64,000 bases of DNA from Rhodobacteraceae bacterium HLUCCA08 (GCA_001314655.1 LJSF01000043.1:248001-312000); one strand, 5' to 3'. Positions 44,082 to 53,642 are shown, counted from the first letter of the stretch. The notes: a model not told the origin generated them from the sequence alone. A program made the numbers and translations.

Positions 44082-45365
44082 TCAGTCGAAGGTGAAACTG
44101 ACACCGAAATTGATCGCGTGGGTGTCGACCTCGGTCTTTAAGCGACCGCCGCCGTCCAGGTCGGCGTCGATCCAGGCGTAGTTGCCCTTGTATTCGCCGA
44201 AGACCGCCCATTGATCATCGATCGCGTAGCGCAACCCGCCATGCCAGCCCAGCGCGGGGCCGGTGATCTGGTATCCCTCGGTCAAGGGCGCGCCCGGTTG
44301 CGTCCGGACCTCGACATGCGGAAAGCCGAAGCCGAAGCCGAACCCGGCATAGGGCGTCCACCGGCTTGCGTCCCGGGGGAAGCGCCAGCTTGGGCCCAGG
44401 GTGGCGACATTGAGCCCGTCGGTGAATTCGAGCTTGGCAAAGCCGCTGCCCGCCAGCGTCGCGTCATCGGCAAGGATCTTGGCATGGGTGAACTCGACCG
44501 ACCAGCCGACGCGCTCCGAGCGCCACGCGGTGGCCCGGACCCCGTAATAGGGCGGCGCGTCGAAACTGCGCCCCACCCAGCCCGCGTCGAAATCGAAGGC
44601 GCCCGCGCCGGCGGGATCGGTGCCGGTCACGTCGCTTTCGCCGGCGGTCTGGTAGCCGACATAGCCGCTGATCTCGATCTCGGCCTGACCGGAATGCGGC
44701 AGGATCAAGAGCCCCAGAACCAGTATGGTCGGAAGCGACGGTTGGCCGCGCGACGACCTGTTCGGACGGCGGCGCAGGCCGGCGACGAAGCGCCCCAGTC
44801 GTGTCCAGGCCCGGCGGCAGAAGCGCTCGAACCGCACCAGCGCCATCACCTGCAGCGCCCATCCCAGCGTTGCCCCGGCCAGCACCTGCCAGACATTGTG
44901 CTTGCCCGCATCGATGCGGCTGCCCCCGGTGAAGCCCGCCGCAAGCACGACCACGGCCTGGGCGGGTTTGCTTGATTTCAGGCAGGTCTGCATCAGGCCC
45001 GTTGCCCCGAATGTCGCCGCCGCCGTATGGCCCGAGGGAAAGCCCGCGGTGCCGCCATCGGGGCGCATGTTGATGGGGTGTTCGCCCAGCAGGAACTTGG
45101 GCGTCTTGATGCCGATTTCCAGCAGGATGTAGCGCCCGAAATAGGTCACCCCCTGCCCGGAGCCGATCGCACATCCAAGGCCCGCGACAGGCAGCGCCAC
45201 CTGCACCACATCTCCGATCCGCTCTGCATGGCGGCCCGTGACAAGGACGATGCAGAAAAGCGCGGCGATCACGAGCCCCGCCCTGGCCCGAGCGCAAAGG
45301 CCCAGCAGGGCGCGGTTGATGGTTCCGGGGTCGGGGATACAGCGAAGGATGTAGGGAACGTGCAT
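44082..45365 (-). CDS. PAP2-type phosphatase fused to an outer-membrane beta-barrel
   Basis: A 427-aa two-part protein. Residues about 1-200 are a membrane PAP2 domain (helices; PSGHTAAATFG near 109; SRIDAGKHNVW near 147). The catalytic pattern is imperfect: the Lys of KX6RP is misplaced and the Asp after His is Gln. Residues about 212-230 (ILVLGLLILPHSGQAEIE) look like an internal signal peptide with an AxA-like cleavage site. Residues 232-427 alternate as an 8-strand-like barrel ending in Phe-Thr-Phe-Asp, resembling small lipid-A modifying OMPs (LpxQ/PagL type). ATG 45365 or 11 codons upstream are both possible starts. Perhaps lipid A modification; inference. Confidence 0.7.
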   Translation of the reverse strand: MHVPYILRCIPDPGTINRALLGLCARARAGLVIAALFCIVLVTGRHAERIGDVVQVALPVAGLGCAIGSGQGVTYFGRYILLEIGIKTPKFLLGEHPINMRPDGGTAGFPSGHTAAATFGATGLMQTCLKSSKPAQAVVVLAAGFTGGSRIDAGKHNVWQVLAGATLGWALQVMALVRFERFCRRAWTRLGRFVAGLRRRPNRSSRGQPSLPTILVLGLLILPHSGQAEIEISGYVGYQTAGESDVTGTDPAGAGAFDFDAGWVGRSFDAPPYYGVRATAWRSERVGWSVEFTHAKILADDATLAGSGFAKLEFTDGLNVATLGPSWRFPRDASRWTPYAGFGFGFGFPHVEVRTQPGAPLTEGYQITGPALGWHGGLRYAIDDQWAVFGEYKGNYAWIDADLDGGGRLKTEVDTHAINFGVSFTFD

Positions 45366-45398
45366 GGTGGCCTCGTGCGATCGCGGCCAGATAGTCAC

Positions 45399-45432
45399 CG
45401 TTGCGCAACGATAAGGTCACTGTTGCGCAACG
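45399..45432. promoter_or_regulatory. Tandem GTTGCGCAAC operators
   Basis: The palindrome GTTGCGCAAC occurs at 45400-45409 and 45422-45431, exactly 22 bp apart, inside a longer imperfect direct repeat GTCAC(C/T)GTTGCGCAACGAT. It lies just upstream of the PAP2-barrel gene. Two copies on the same helix face point to cooperative binding of a dimeric regulator, which I cannot name. The rest of the 251-bp gap to the EF-hand gene shows nothing else clear. Confidence 0.55.
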
Positions 45433-45616
45433 ATTATGTGAAGCCTTGCGGCGCGACTGTCCACCCGGTCCGGTCCCGTGACCGCTGGGATGCGGTGCGA
45501 CGCGCGCAACGGGACAAAGGGCAACATGGGCCAGCCGTTCGGCAGGACCCGGGGTCGGCGCCGGCAGCCCCCGCGCTGGTGCCGCATGTCCCGACCCCTG
45601 GTCGGTGCGCCGTGCC

Positions 45617-46834
45617 TCAGAGGGGCAAACGCATCTCGACCCGGCGCAACTGGTCGCGCAGGGCGAAGATGTCGCCGCCCATCAGCATGTAGAACCGCAC
45701 GGCGCTGTCGATGCGCACGGTGTCGCCCGCCTCGTAATAGGGCAGTGCCTGTTCGCCCTGGATCAGCGCGGTCAGGTCCAGAACCGCGGGCGGCTGTTGC
45801 AGCAGCCGGGCGATGTTCAGCCCGCCGCCGCCGGGCAGGCGCGGATGCGGCACCAGCACCTCGCCGCGCAGCATCGCCTCGGCCTCGGACAGGATGATCG
45901 GCCAGGACAGGCTGGAATGGGCGGGCACCGAGCGCGGCAGGGCGCTTTGCTGGTTGGCGTTGGGGATCCATTCGCGGTCATTGTCGGTTTCGGCGATGGC
46001 CAGGCGCCAGAACCGCTGCCCCTGAACCGTCATCTGCACGAAATGGTCCTGGGCAGTGGCCATGCGGCCGGCGTCGATCGGTCCTTCGAAGGCGCGGGCG
46101 ACGATGGCGGCGGTGTCGATCGACGGCGCCCAGGACCCGAGCCAACCCAGGTCGCCGCCGGCATTGAACGCGGCGAACCCTTCGGCGGTGGCCACACCGC
46201 GTTCGATCGCGTCCGAGGCATCGAGCGCCAGCCACATCTGCACGGCACCCGACACCAGGTGGCCATAGGCGGTCAGCCAGGCCGCATCGGCGGTGTCGAA
46301 CCGGATCCTGGGCGGTTTGAAGTCCGGGGCGCTGGCCTCGTAAAAGATCTGTTCGGCGACCTCGAAGACGCCTTCGCCAGCATCGCGGGTCCCGTCGGCG
46401 TCGATGTCGAACCACAGCGCGCCGGTATCGACCCGGACCGCGACCGCATCGGCATCCTCGATCGCCGACAGGGTGTCCAGGCTGTCGGCCAGCTTGGCCA
46501 GCACCGCGTCCAGCGCGGCATCGGTCCGGTCGGCGGCAAAGGGTCGCGCGTCGGGGTTCGGCGCCACGTCAAGCCGGATCAGCGGCAGCCGCGCCGCGCC
46601 GCCCAGCGGGACGTCGATCCGGGTGTCGTAGCGATGCTGGATCGCCAGTTCGACCGCGCGCAGGAATTGCACGGCGCCAAGCGCGAAGCGGTCGGACGGG
46701 GACGGATCGGGGGTGGCCGACAGGCTGTCCTCGGCGCCGGACAGGCCGGCACTGGCGATCAGATCCGAGATGTCGGTTTCGGCGGCCAGCGGCGTGGCGG
46801 CAAGGGCGGCGAGGGTGGCGAGGCGGGCAAGCAT
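45617..46834 (-). CDS. Secreted EF-hand-containing protein, paralogue 1
   Basis: A 405-aa protein with an N-terminal signal peptide (ATLAALAATPLAA). It is clearly paralogous to the next upstream gene: shared GAEDSL, FALG.V.FLRA.ELA, DTADAAWL.AY.HL.SG and ETDNDREWIPN. Near residue 140 a canonical 12-residue EF-hand loop is present, DIDADGTRDAGE, so calcium binding is likely. I do not recognise a named family. It starts 46 bp after the paralogue stop with AAGGGAGA before the ATG. Periplasmic or exported; function unknown. Confidence 0.75.
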   Translation of the reverse strand: MLARLATLAALAATPLAAETDISDLIASAGLSGAEDSLSATPDPSPSDRFALGAVQFLRAVELAIQHRYDTRIDVPLGGAARLPLIRLDVAPNPDARPFAADRTDAALDAVLAKLADSLDTLSAIEDADAVAVRVDTGALWFDIDADGTRDAGEGVFEVAEQIFYEASAPDFKPPRIRFDTADAAWLTAYGHLVSGAVQMWLALDASDAIERGVATAEGFAAFNAGGDLGWLGSWAPSIDTAAIVARAFEGPIDAGRMATAQDHFVQMTVQGQRFWRLAIAETDNDREWIPNANQQSALPRSVPAHSSLSWPIILSEAEAMLRGEVLVPHPRLPGGGGLNIARLLQQPPAVLDLTALIQGEQALPYYEAGDTVRIDSAVRFYMLMGGDIFALRDQLRRVEMRLPL

Positions 46835-46880
46835 GGCAATCTCCCTTGCAAGGGGCCGGGGGCGGATCCCCGGCGCCGGG

Positions 46881-48083
46881 TCAGTTTAGGATCACGGCGA
46901 ACAACAGCGCATCGCCGCCCAGCAGGTCTTCGAACTGGCGCAGGGACTGGCCGTCGATGCGGCGCCCGACCTGGGCATAGGGCAGGATGGTTTCGCCCTG
47001 GAAAAGGCCGATGATGTCGATCTCGGGCGGGTTCTGCATCAGCGCGGCCAGGTCGATGCCGGCATCGCCGCGCAGCCGCCAATGCGGGATCAGCTGTTCG
47101 CCGCGCAGCATCGCGTCGGCATCGGCCAGGACCTGGCGCCAGAGATCGCCGGTCTCGGGCGGAAAGGTGATCGGCAGGGCGCTGGTCTGGGACTTGTTCG
47201 GGATCCATTCGCGGTCATTGTCGGTCTCGGCGGCGACGCGCGACCAGAACACCTGGTTGTCCTCGATCACGTCGAGGAAATGGGCATGGGCGGCGCGGCT
47301 GCGGTCGGCATCGGGCTGGCCTTCGATCGCGTGGATGAAGATGGCGATCAGGTCGACCCACATCGCGTCGTCGCCGGTCACCCAGCCGCGCTGCTGCATC
47401 CCCTGGCCAAGCGTCTCCATCGCCGCGGCGCTGTCGAGCACCCGGGCGATGGCGGTGGTCGGATCGAGCGCGAGGATGGTTTCCGACATGCCCGACAGCA
47501 GGTGCGCATAGGCCGACAGCCAGGCGGCATCGGCGGTGTCGAAGCGCACCACCGGCGGGGTGAAGCCGCCGGCCAGCGCCCGGTTCAGATCGCCGCCGGC
47601 GACCTCGAACAGGCCCTCGCCGGCATCGCGGGTGCCGTTGGAATTGATGTCGAACCACAGCACGGCGGTGTCGATCACCACCGCGACCGCGTCATCGTCA
47701 CCGATCCGGTCGAGCGCTTCGCGGCTGGCCTCGAGCGTGACGAGGGCGTCTTCGAACAATTGCGCGACCATGGCCGGTTCGAACGGCTCCGCATCGGGGT
47801 TTTCGCCGATCGGAAGGCGCAGGAAGGGCAGGCCGCTTTGTTCGGCCATGCCGGTCATGTTGACCGCGTAGCGGGTCTGCAGCGCGAGTTCGGCCGCGCG
47901 CAGGAACCGCACGCCGCCCAGGGCGAAATCGTCCGAGGGCGTGGGGGCGGGCAGGGCGGCGAGGGAGTCCTCGGCCCCGGCGAGGCCTTCGGTCGCGATG
48001 AGCTGGTTGTAGTCGATCTGGTCGGCCCGCGCGGCGGCGACGCCGGCGATGGCCAGGATGGTGGCGGGAACGAGAAGGCGCAT
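46881..48083 (-). CDS. Secreted EF-hand-containing protein, paralogue 2
   Basis: A 400-aa protein with signal peptide (LLVPATILAIAGVAAARA) and the EF-hand loop DINSNGTRDAGE near residue 140. It is the first gene of the tandem pair and aligns with paralogue 1 over its whole length. ATG 48083 follows AAGGAGCC. The tandem TGAAC-type operators 26-51 bp upstream overlap the 3' end of the glycosyltransferase gene, so the pair is likely controlled separately from its upstream neighbours. Confidence 0.76.
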   Translation of the reverse strand: MRLLVPATILAIAGVAAARADQIDYNQLIATEGLAGAEDSLAALPAPTPSDDFALGGVRFLRAAELALQTRYAVNMTGMAEQSGLPFLRLPIGENPDAEPFEPAMVAQLFEDALVTLEASREALDRIGDDDAVAVVIDTAVLWFDINSNGTRDAGEGLFEVAGGDLNRALAGGFTPPVVRFDTADAAWLSAYAHLLSGMSETILALDPTTAIARVLDSAAAMETLGQGMQQRGWVTGDDAMWVDLIAIFIHAIEGQPDADRSRAAHAHFLDVIEDNQVFWSRVAAETDNDREWIPNKSQTSALPITFPPETGDLWRQVLADADAMLRGEQLIPHWRLRGDAGIDLAALMQNPPEIDIIGLFQGETILPYAQVGRRIDGQSLRQFEDLLGGDALLFAVILN

Positions 48084-48108
48084 GGGTGGCTCCTTGTGGC
48101 TACTTGAA

Positions 48109-48134
48109 TGAACATAGTTCATGAACAACGTTCA
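48109..48134. promoter_or_regulatory. Two abutting TGAAC-N3-GTTCA operators
   Basis: TGAACATAGTTCA (48109-48121) directly followed by TGAACAACGTTCA (48122-48134), two inverted repeats with TGAAC/GTTCA-type arms. This is typical of TetR-family operators in alphaproteobacteria. They precede the EF-hand protein operon and overlap the stop codon of the glycosyltransferase gene. No TetR gene lies in the window. Confidence 0.6.
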
Positions 48135-48914
48135 GTCAACTTCGAATTTGTCCGGTCTCCTTGGCTCTGCCCGGGCCCGGGTGCGATCCCCGTCGATCAA
48201 CTCTCTCAGGCGCTTGTAGACCGGGGCGGACAGGATCGCGGCGGGGTCGAAGGGCGTCTCGGGATCGCCCGGGTCGCGGCCATCGTTCAGCAGCCAGGTG
48301 ACATGGAGCAATCGCGGCGCGGTCATCCAGTCGCCCATCGCGACGATCGAGCGGGTATGCATCAGGTTGTAGTCGGGCGGCAGGATCCCCAGCCGCAGCC
48401 GGCTGTGCCACAGCATCTCGCGCAGGGCCGGCTGGTCCAGCCGAACCCCCGACGCGCGGAACCGCTTGCGCCAGCGATACAGGAACCAGCGCATCCGCAA
48501 GGACCGGCGGATCGCCAGGACACCGGAGTTCACCTCGGGAAAGGCCGGCGGCAAGTTCGGCCCGGTCATGATCAGCGAACTGTCGGAATTGCGGTAGCTT
48601 TCATGCGCGCCAAGGATGTGGTGGCGGTCGAGCAGCGCGAAGATGTCGGTGATGTCGCCGACGGCGATGATGTCGTTGTCCAGATACAGCGTGCGGGCGA
48701 AGCGCGACCGGAACAGCGCCTCGATCTTGGGCCGGTGGCTGGCGCCGTAAAGCCGGTGCACGCGGGCAAAGACGGGATCGCTGACGGGCCGGTCGGCGAA
48801 CAGGTCGATCGGCAGGTCGCCGGCGAAGGGCCGCAAGCTGCGGGCCGCACGGCGGGCGGCGATGACATGCCGTTCGCCATGCGCGGCGAAGACGATTCCC
48901 TGGCGTCGGGTCAT
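48132..48914 (-). CDS. Glycosyltransferase (nucleotide-diphospho-sugar, GT8-like)
   Basis: It is 260 aa. N-terminal GIVFAAHGERHVIAARRAARSL is a beta-strand/helix start as in GT-A folds, and LYLDNDIIAVGDITDIF near residue 95 contains the DxD-type metal motif (DND). EVNSGVLAIRRS near 150 resembles the acceptor-side motif of GT8 enzymes. It is cytoplasmic. The start at 48914 is chosen where homology begins. Its substrate is unknown; with three sulfotransferases in the same block it may belong to a surface-glycan pathway. Confidence 0.72.
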   Translation of the reverse strand: MTRRQGIVFAAHGERHVIAARRAARSLRPFAGDLPIDLFADRPVSDPVFARVHRLYGASHRPKIEALFRSRFARTLYLDNDIIAVGDITDIFALLDRHHILGAHESYRNSDSSLIMTGPNLPPAFPEVNSGVLAIRRSLRMRWFLYRWRKRFRASGVRLDQPALREMLWHSRLRLGILPPDYNLMHTRSIVAMGDWMTAPRLLHVTWLLNDGRDPGDPETPFDPAAILSAPVYKRLRELIDGDRTRARAEPRRPDKFEVD

Positions 48915-49065
48915 GGGGCCTCCCACACGGCACAAGACGCGAAGCTGCCTCGGGCGGCAAGGGGGCGGTTTCGCCAACAGGCGGGGCGGGTGCTGCGGCG
49001 GGGCATCGAATTCACGTGAATTCGATGGGCGCCCGATGACGGCGGGACGGGCCGCGCGGGGGCGC

Positions 49066-49095
49066 AAAAAAGGCCGGGCACCGGGCCCGGCCTTT
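49066..49095 (-). terminator. Intrinsic terminator of mdh
   Basis: On the minus strand an 11-bp stem AAAGGCCGGGC/GCCCGGCCTTT with a 5-nt loop, running into a T6 tract (A49066-49071 on the plus strand), 21 bp after the mdh stop. This is a textbook rho-independent terminator, so mdh is probably not co-transcribed with the suc genes. Confidence 0.88.
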
Positions 49096-49115
49096 CGCGT
49101 TCATCCGTGCCGGGA

Positions 49116-50620
<1,505 letters not shown>

Positions 50621-50839
50621 CGTTGTCACCTCTCGGTTTTGCAAGAGGGGCGCGCCCGCCAATGCCGGGCGGCCCGTGCGGGCGGCTTTGCCACCCGGTC
50701 AGGGGGTCGGGACAAGCCGCTTGCCTGATCCTCCCGGGCTGCGGCGCTTGAACCCAAGGGTGCGGGCACCGGCTTGAGATCGGGTTAACCACTGTGCACG
50801 GTGGGTGTTGCAGCGGACGTTTTGCTGCGATGCGGCGAA

Positions 50840-50868
50840 TTGCGACTTGCATGATCGGTCCGAATCAT
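50840..50868 (+). promoter_or_regulatory. Possible promoter of the mcl2 operon
   Basis: TTGCGA (50840-50845) and AATCAT (50863-50868), spacer 17 bp, each 4/6 to the sigma-70 consensus, 38 bp before the mcl2 start. The upstream 220 bp to the 101-aa gene show no other clear signal. Confidence 0.35.
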
Positions 50869-50877
50869 GCCCTTTCG

Positions 50878-50894
50878 GCGCAACTTTCTTGCGC
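50878..50894 (+). promoter_or_regulatory. GCGCAA-N5-TTGCGC inverted repeat in the mcl2 leader
   Basis: A perfect 6-bp inverted repeat ending 2 bp before the GGAGG ribosome site of mcl2. As DNA it could be an operator; as RNA it is a small hairpin next to the ribosome site. I cannot tell which. Confidence 0.4.
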
Positions 50895-50905
50895 TGGAGG
50901 TCGCG

Positions 50906-51784
50906 ATGCAGCATCCCTACCGGTCCGCCCTGTATATCCCCGGTTCCAGGCCCCGGGCGCTGGACAAGGCGCGCAGCCTGCCGGTGGACGCGATCCTGTT
51001 CGATCTCGAGGACGCGGTGACCCCCGATGAAAAGGCCGCCGCCCGCCGGACCCTGGCCGACGAGCTGGAATCGGGCGGCTATGGCAGCCGGGTGCGGATC
51101 GTGCGGATCAACGCGCTGGACACCGAATGGGGCAAGGACGATGCCCGCGCGGTCGCCGGGATGAATTGCGATGCGGTGCTGCTGCCCAAGGTCACCGGCC
51201 CCGCGGATGTCGAGGCGCTGCGCGAATTCGTGCCCAACCTGCCGGTCTGGGCGATGATGGAAAGCCCCGCCGGCGTGCTGAACGCCGATGCCATTGCCCG
51301 GCATTCGGCGGTCGAGGGCTTCGTGATCGGCACCAACGACCTGATCAAGGATCTGGGCGCCCGGTTCACGCCGGATCGCGCGCCGCTGCAGATGGCGCTG
51401 CAGACCTGCCTGCTGGCCGCCCGGGCCCATGGCATCGTCGCCATCGACGGGGTCTACAACGCCTTCAAGGATGACGACGGGCTGCGGCGCGAATGCGACC
51501 AGGGCCGCGACATGGGGTTCGACGGCAAGTCGCTGATCCACCCGGCCCAGGTGGCGATCGCCAATGCCGCCTTCGCCCCCACGCCCGAGGAGATCGACCT
51601 GGCCCGCCGCCAGATCGCCGCCTTCGAAGCGGCCGAGGCCGAAGGGCAGGGGGTCGCCGTCGTCGACGGAAAGATCGTCGAGAACTTGCATATCGTCACC
51701 GCCCGCGCGACGCTGTCCAAGGCAGCGGCGATCGCCGAGATGGAGGCCGCCGCCGGAACCGAGGATGTAGCGGCGGGGGCCTGA
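50906..51784 (+). CDS. mcl2: (3S)-malyl-CoA thioesterase Mcl2 (HpcH/HpaI-CitE family)
   Basis: A 292-aa CitE-like protein. N-terminus SALYIPGSRPRALDKARSL, acidic metal site ILFDLEDAVTP near residue 30, VLLPKV near 92, MMESPAGVLNADAI near 115, and GFDGKSLIHPAQV near 207. In R. sphaeroides the Mcl2 protein beside mch hydrolyses (3S)-malyl-CoA to malate and CoA, completing the ethylmalonyl-CoA pathway. The gene order mcl2-nnrU-DUF1737-mch-sdh here is the same. Plain malyl-CoA lyase or citryl-CoA lyase are alternatives. The start has GGAGG 5 nt upstream. Confidence 0.85.
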   Translation: MQHPYRSALYIPGSRPRALDKARSLPVDAILFDLEDAVTPDEKAAARRTLADELESGGYGSRVRIVRINALDTEWGKDDARAVAGMNCDAVLLPKVTGPADVEALREFVPNLPVWAMMESPAGVLNADAIARHSAVEGFVIGTNDLIKDLGARFTPDRAPLQMALQTCLLAARAHGIVAIDGVYNAFKDDDGLRRECDQGRDMGFDGKSLIHPAQVAIANAAFAPTPEEIDLARRQIAAFEAAEAEGQGVAVVDGKIVENLHIVTARATLSKAAAIAEMEAAAGTEDVAAGA

Positions 51785-51785
51785 C

Positions 51786-52346
51786 ATGATTCTCCTTATT
51801 CTGGGCGTGGCGCTGTGGATCGCCGCGCATCTGTTCAAGCGCCTGGCGCCCGAGGCGCGCGCGCAGATGGGCGACAAGGGCAAGGGGCTGGTGGCGCTGG
51901 CATTGTTTGCCAGTGTCGTGCTGATGGTGCTGGGCTATCGCTGGGCCGGCGGCGCTTTCTACTGGGGCCGGAGCCCGGCGCTGGTCGGGATCAACAACCT
52001 GCTGATGGTGGTGGCCTTCTACATCTATGCCAGCGGGGCGACCCCGCCGGGCAAGCCGCGCAACTGGATCGGCACCAGGCTGCGTCACCCGCAGCTGATC
52101 GGCTTTTCGATCTGGGCCTTCGGGCATCTGATCGTGAATGGCGATGTGGCCTCGTTCATCCTGTTCGGGGGCCTTCTGGCCTGGGCGCTGGCCGAGATCG
52201 CGCTGATCAACCGGGCCGAGCCGGACTGGACGCCGCCGGCCCATGGCGGCACGGCATCCGAGATCCGGATCGCCGTGATCGCCGCGGTGGTGCTGGTCGT
52301 CGTGATGCTGATCCACAACTGGCTGGGCTATCGGCCCTGGGGGTAA
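51786..52346 (+). CDS. NnrU family membrane protein
   Basis: It is 186 aa with about five to six hydrophobic helices. The NnrU-type motif LRHPQLIGFSIWAFGHLIVNGD is near residue 100, with conserved His. Family members are linked to nitric oxide/denitrification loci, or are heme-associated isomerase-like membrane proteins, but many, like this one, lie away from denitrification genes. It starts 1 bp after the mcl2 stop, so it belongs to the mcl2-mch operon. Confidence 0.85.
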   Translation: MILLILGVALWIAAHLFKRLAPEARAQMGDKGKGLVALALFASVVLMVLGYRWAGGAFYWGRSPALVGINNLLMVVAFYIYASGATPPGKPRNWIGTRLRHPQLIGFSIWAFGHLIVNGDVASFILFGGLLAWALAEIALINRAEPDWTPPAHGGTASEIRIAVIAAVVLVVVMLIHNWLGYRPWG

Positions 52347-52350
52347 GGCG

Positions 52351-52554
52351 TTGAAACTCTATCGTTTCCTGACCGAGGACGATACGTCGGCCTTTTGTCA
52401 CAAGGTATCGGCGGCCCTGTCGAAGGGCTGGGAACTGCACGGGTCGCCGCAATATGCCTATGACCATGCCAATGGCGTGATGCGCTGTGGCCAGGCGGTG
52501 ACCAAGGACATCGACGGGGCCTACAGCCCGGACATGACACTGGGACAGCAATGA
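52351..52554 (+). CDS. DUF1737 small protein with TTG start
   Basis: A 67-aa protein (KLYRFLTEDDTSAFCHKVSA, KGWELHGSPQYAYD, then CGQAVTKDI) matching the DUF1737 pattern of a small alpha/beta protein. The first codon is TTG at 52351, 4 bp after the nnrU stop with TAAGG upstream; no ATG fits the conserved N-terminus. The stop overlaps the mch ATG (ATGA), giving coupling. Function unknown. Confidence 0.82.
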   Translation: MKLYRFLTEDDTSAFCHKVSAALSKGWELHGSPQYAYDHANGVMRCGQAVTKDIDGAYSPDMTLGQQ

Positions 52555-53582
52555 CGACCAAGACCAATCCGGGCCGTTTCTTCGAGGATTACCGCGTCGG
52601 AGAGGTGATCGACCATGCCGTGCCGCGCACGGTCGGGGCGGGGGAACGGGCGCTCTATCACGCGCTCTACCCGGCCCGGCATGCGCTCTATTCCTCGGAC
52701 GACTTCGCCCGGGGCTGCGGCTTGCCGGAAAGCCCGCTGGATGATCTCGCGGCCTTCCACGTGGTCTTCGGCAAGACGGTGCCGGACATTTCGCTGAACG
52801 CCGTGGCCAATCTGGGCTATGCCGAGGGGCGCTGGCTGCGCCCGGTCCATGCCGGCGACACGTTGCGGTCGTCGTCGGAAGTGATCGGGCTGAAGCAGAA
52901 TTCCAACGGCAAGACCGGGGTGGTCTGGGTCCGCACCACGGGCACGAACCAGCACGGGCAACCGGTGATGGACTATGTCCGCTGGGTCATGGTCCGCAAG
53001 CGCGACGCGGAGGCGCCGGCGCCGGACAGCGTGGTGCCCAAGCTGAAAACGGCGCTGGCGGTCGGCGATCTGGCGATCCCCGAGGGCCTCGATTTCAGCG
53101 GCTACGATTTCACCCTGGCGGGAGAGCCGCACCGGTGGGGCGATTACCAGGTCGGCGAGGTGATCGACCACGTGGACGGCGTGACCATCGAGGAGGCCGA
53201 GCACATGATGGCCACCCGCCTGTGGCAGAACACGGCCAAGGTGCATTTCGACCTGACCTTCCGCCCCGAGGGCCGGCTGATCTATGGCGGCCACGTCATT
53301 TCCATGGCCCGTGCGCTGTCTTTCAACGGGTTGGCCAATGCGCAGATGATCGTCGGGCTGAACGGTGGCGCCCATGCCAACCCCTGCTTTGCCGGCGACA
53401 CGGTGAAATGCTGGTCCGAGGTGCTGGACAAGGCCGAAACCGGCGCGCCGGGTGTCGGCGCGATCCGGTTGCGCCTGGTGGCGACGAAGGACGGCCATGT
53501 CGGCCATGCCCATGGCGAGGATGGAAAATATCTGCCCGGCGTGTTGCTGGATCTGGATTACTGGGCGCTGATGCCGGTCTGA
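52551..53582 (+). CDS. mch: Mesaconyl-CoA hydratase Mch
   Basis: A 343-aa double hot-dog (MaoC-like) protein. The first half begins PGRFFEDYRVGEVIDHAVPR and the second repeats GDYQVGEVIDHVDGVTIEE near residue 198, with catalytic-region sequence LIYGGHVISMARAL near 243. It hydrates mesaconyl-CoA to erythro-3-methylmalyl-CoA in the ethylmalonyl-CoA pathway. Length, duplicated domains and neighbourhood (mcl2 upstream, ecm about 8 kb away) agree with the R. sphaeroides enzyme. Confidence 0.92.
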   Translation: MTTKTNPGRFFEDYRVGEVIDHAVPRTVGAGERALYHALYPARHALYSSDDFARGCGLPESPLDDLAAFHVVFGKTVPDISLNAVANLGYAEGRWLRPVHAGDTLRSSSEVIGLKQNSNGKTGVVWVRTTGTNQHGQPVMDYVRWVMVRKRDAEAPAPDSVVPKLKTALAVGDLAIPEGLDFSGYDFTLAGEPHRWGDYQVGEVIDHVDGVTIEEAEHMMATRLWQNTAKVHFDLTFRPEGRLIYGGHVISMARALSFNGLANAQMIVGLNGGAHANPCFAGDTVKCWSEVLDKAETGAPGVGAIRLRLVATKDGHVGHAHGEDGKYLPGVLLDLDYWALMPV

Positions 53583-53588
53583 CGCCGC

Positions 53589-53599
53589 GTTAGCGCTAG
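53589..53599. promoter_or_regulatory. LacI-type box upstream of sdhC
   Basis: GTTAGCGCTAG with the perfect 8-bp palindrome TAGCGCTA at 53591-53598, immediately after the mch stop and 15 bp before the GTGATCAC pair. It shares its core with the mdh and uxaC boxes. Confidence 0.5.
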
Positions 53600-53613
53600 A
53601 TGATTCGAAAACT

Positions 53614-53642
53614 GTGATCACAGCTTTCCGGTGTGTGATCAC
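53614..53642. promoter_or_regulatory. Paired GTGATCAC palindromes upstream of sdhC
   Basis: GTGATCAC at 53614-53621 (within the 12-bp palindrome CTGTGATCACAG) and at 53635-53642 (GTGTGATCACG), 21 bp start to start, as upstream of sucC. It lies about 143-171 bp before the sdhC ATG. The same core, same number and same spacing at two TCA operons argue for one shared regulator. Confidence 0.7.
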
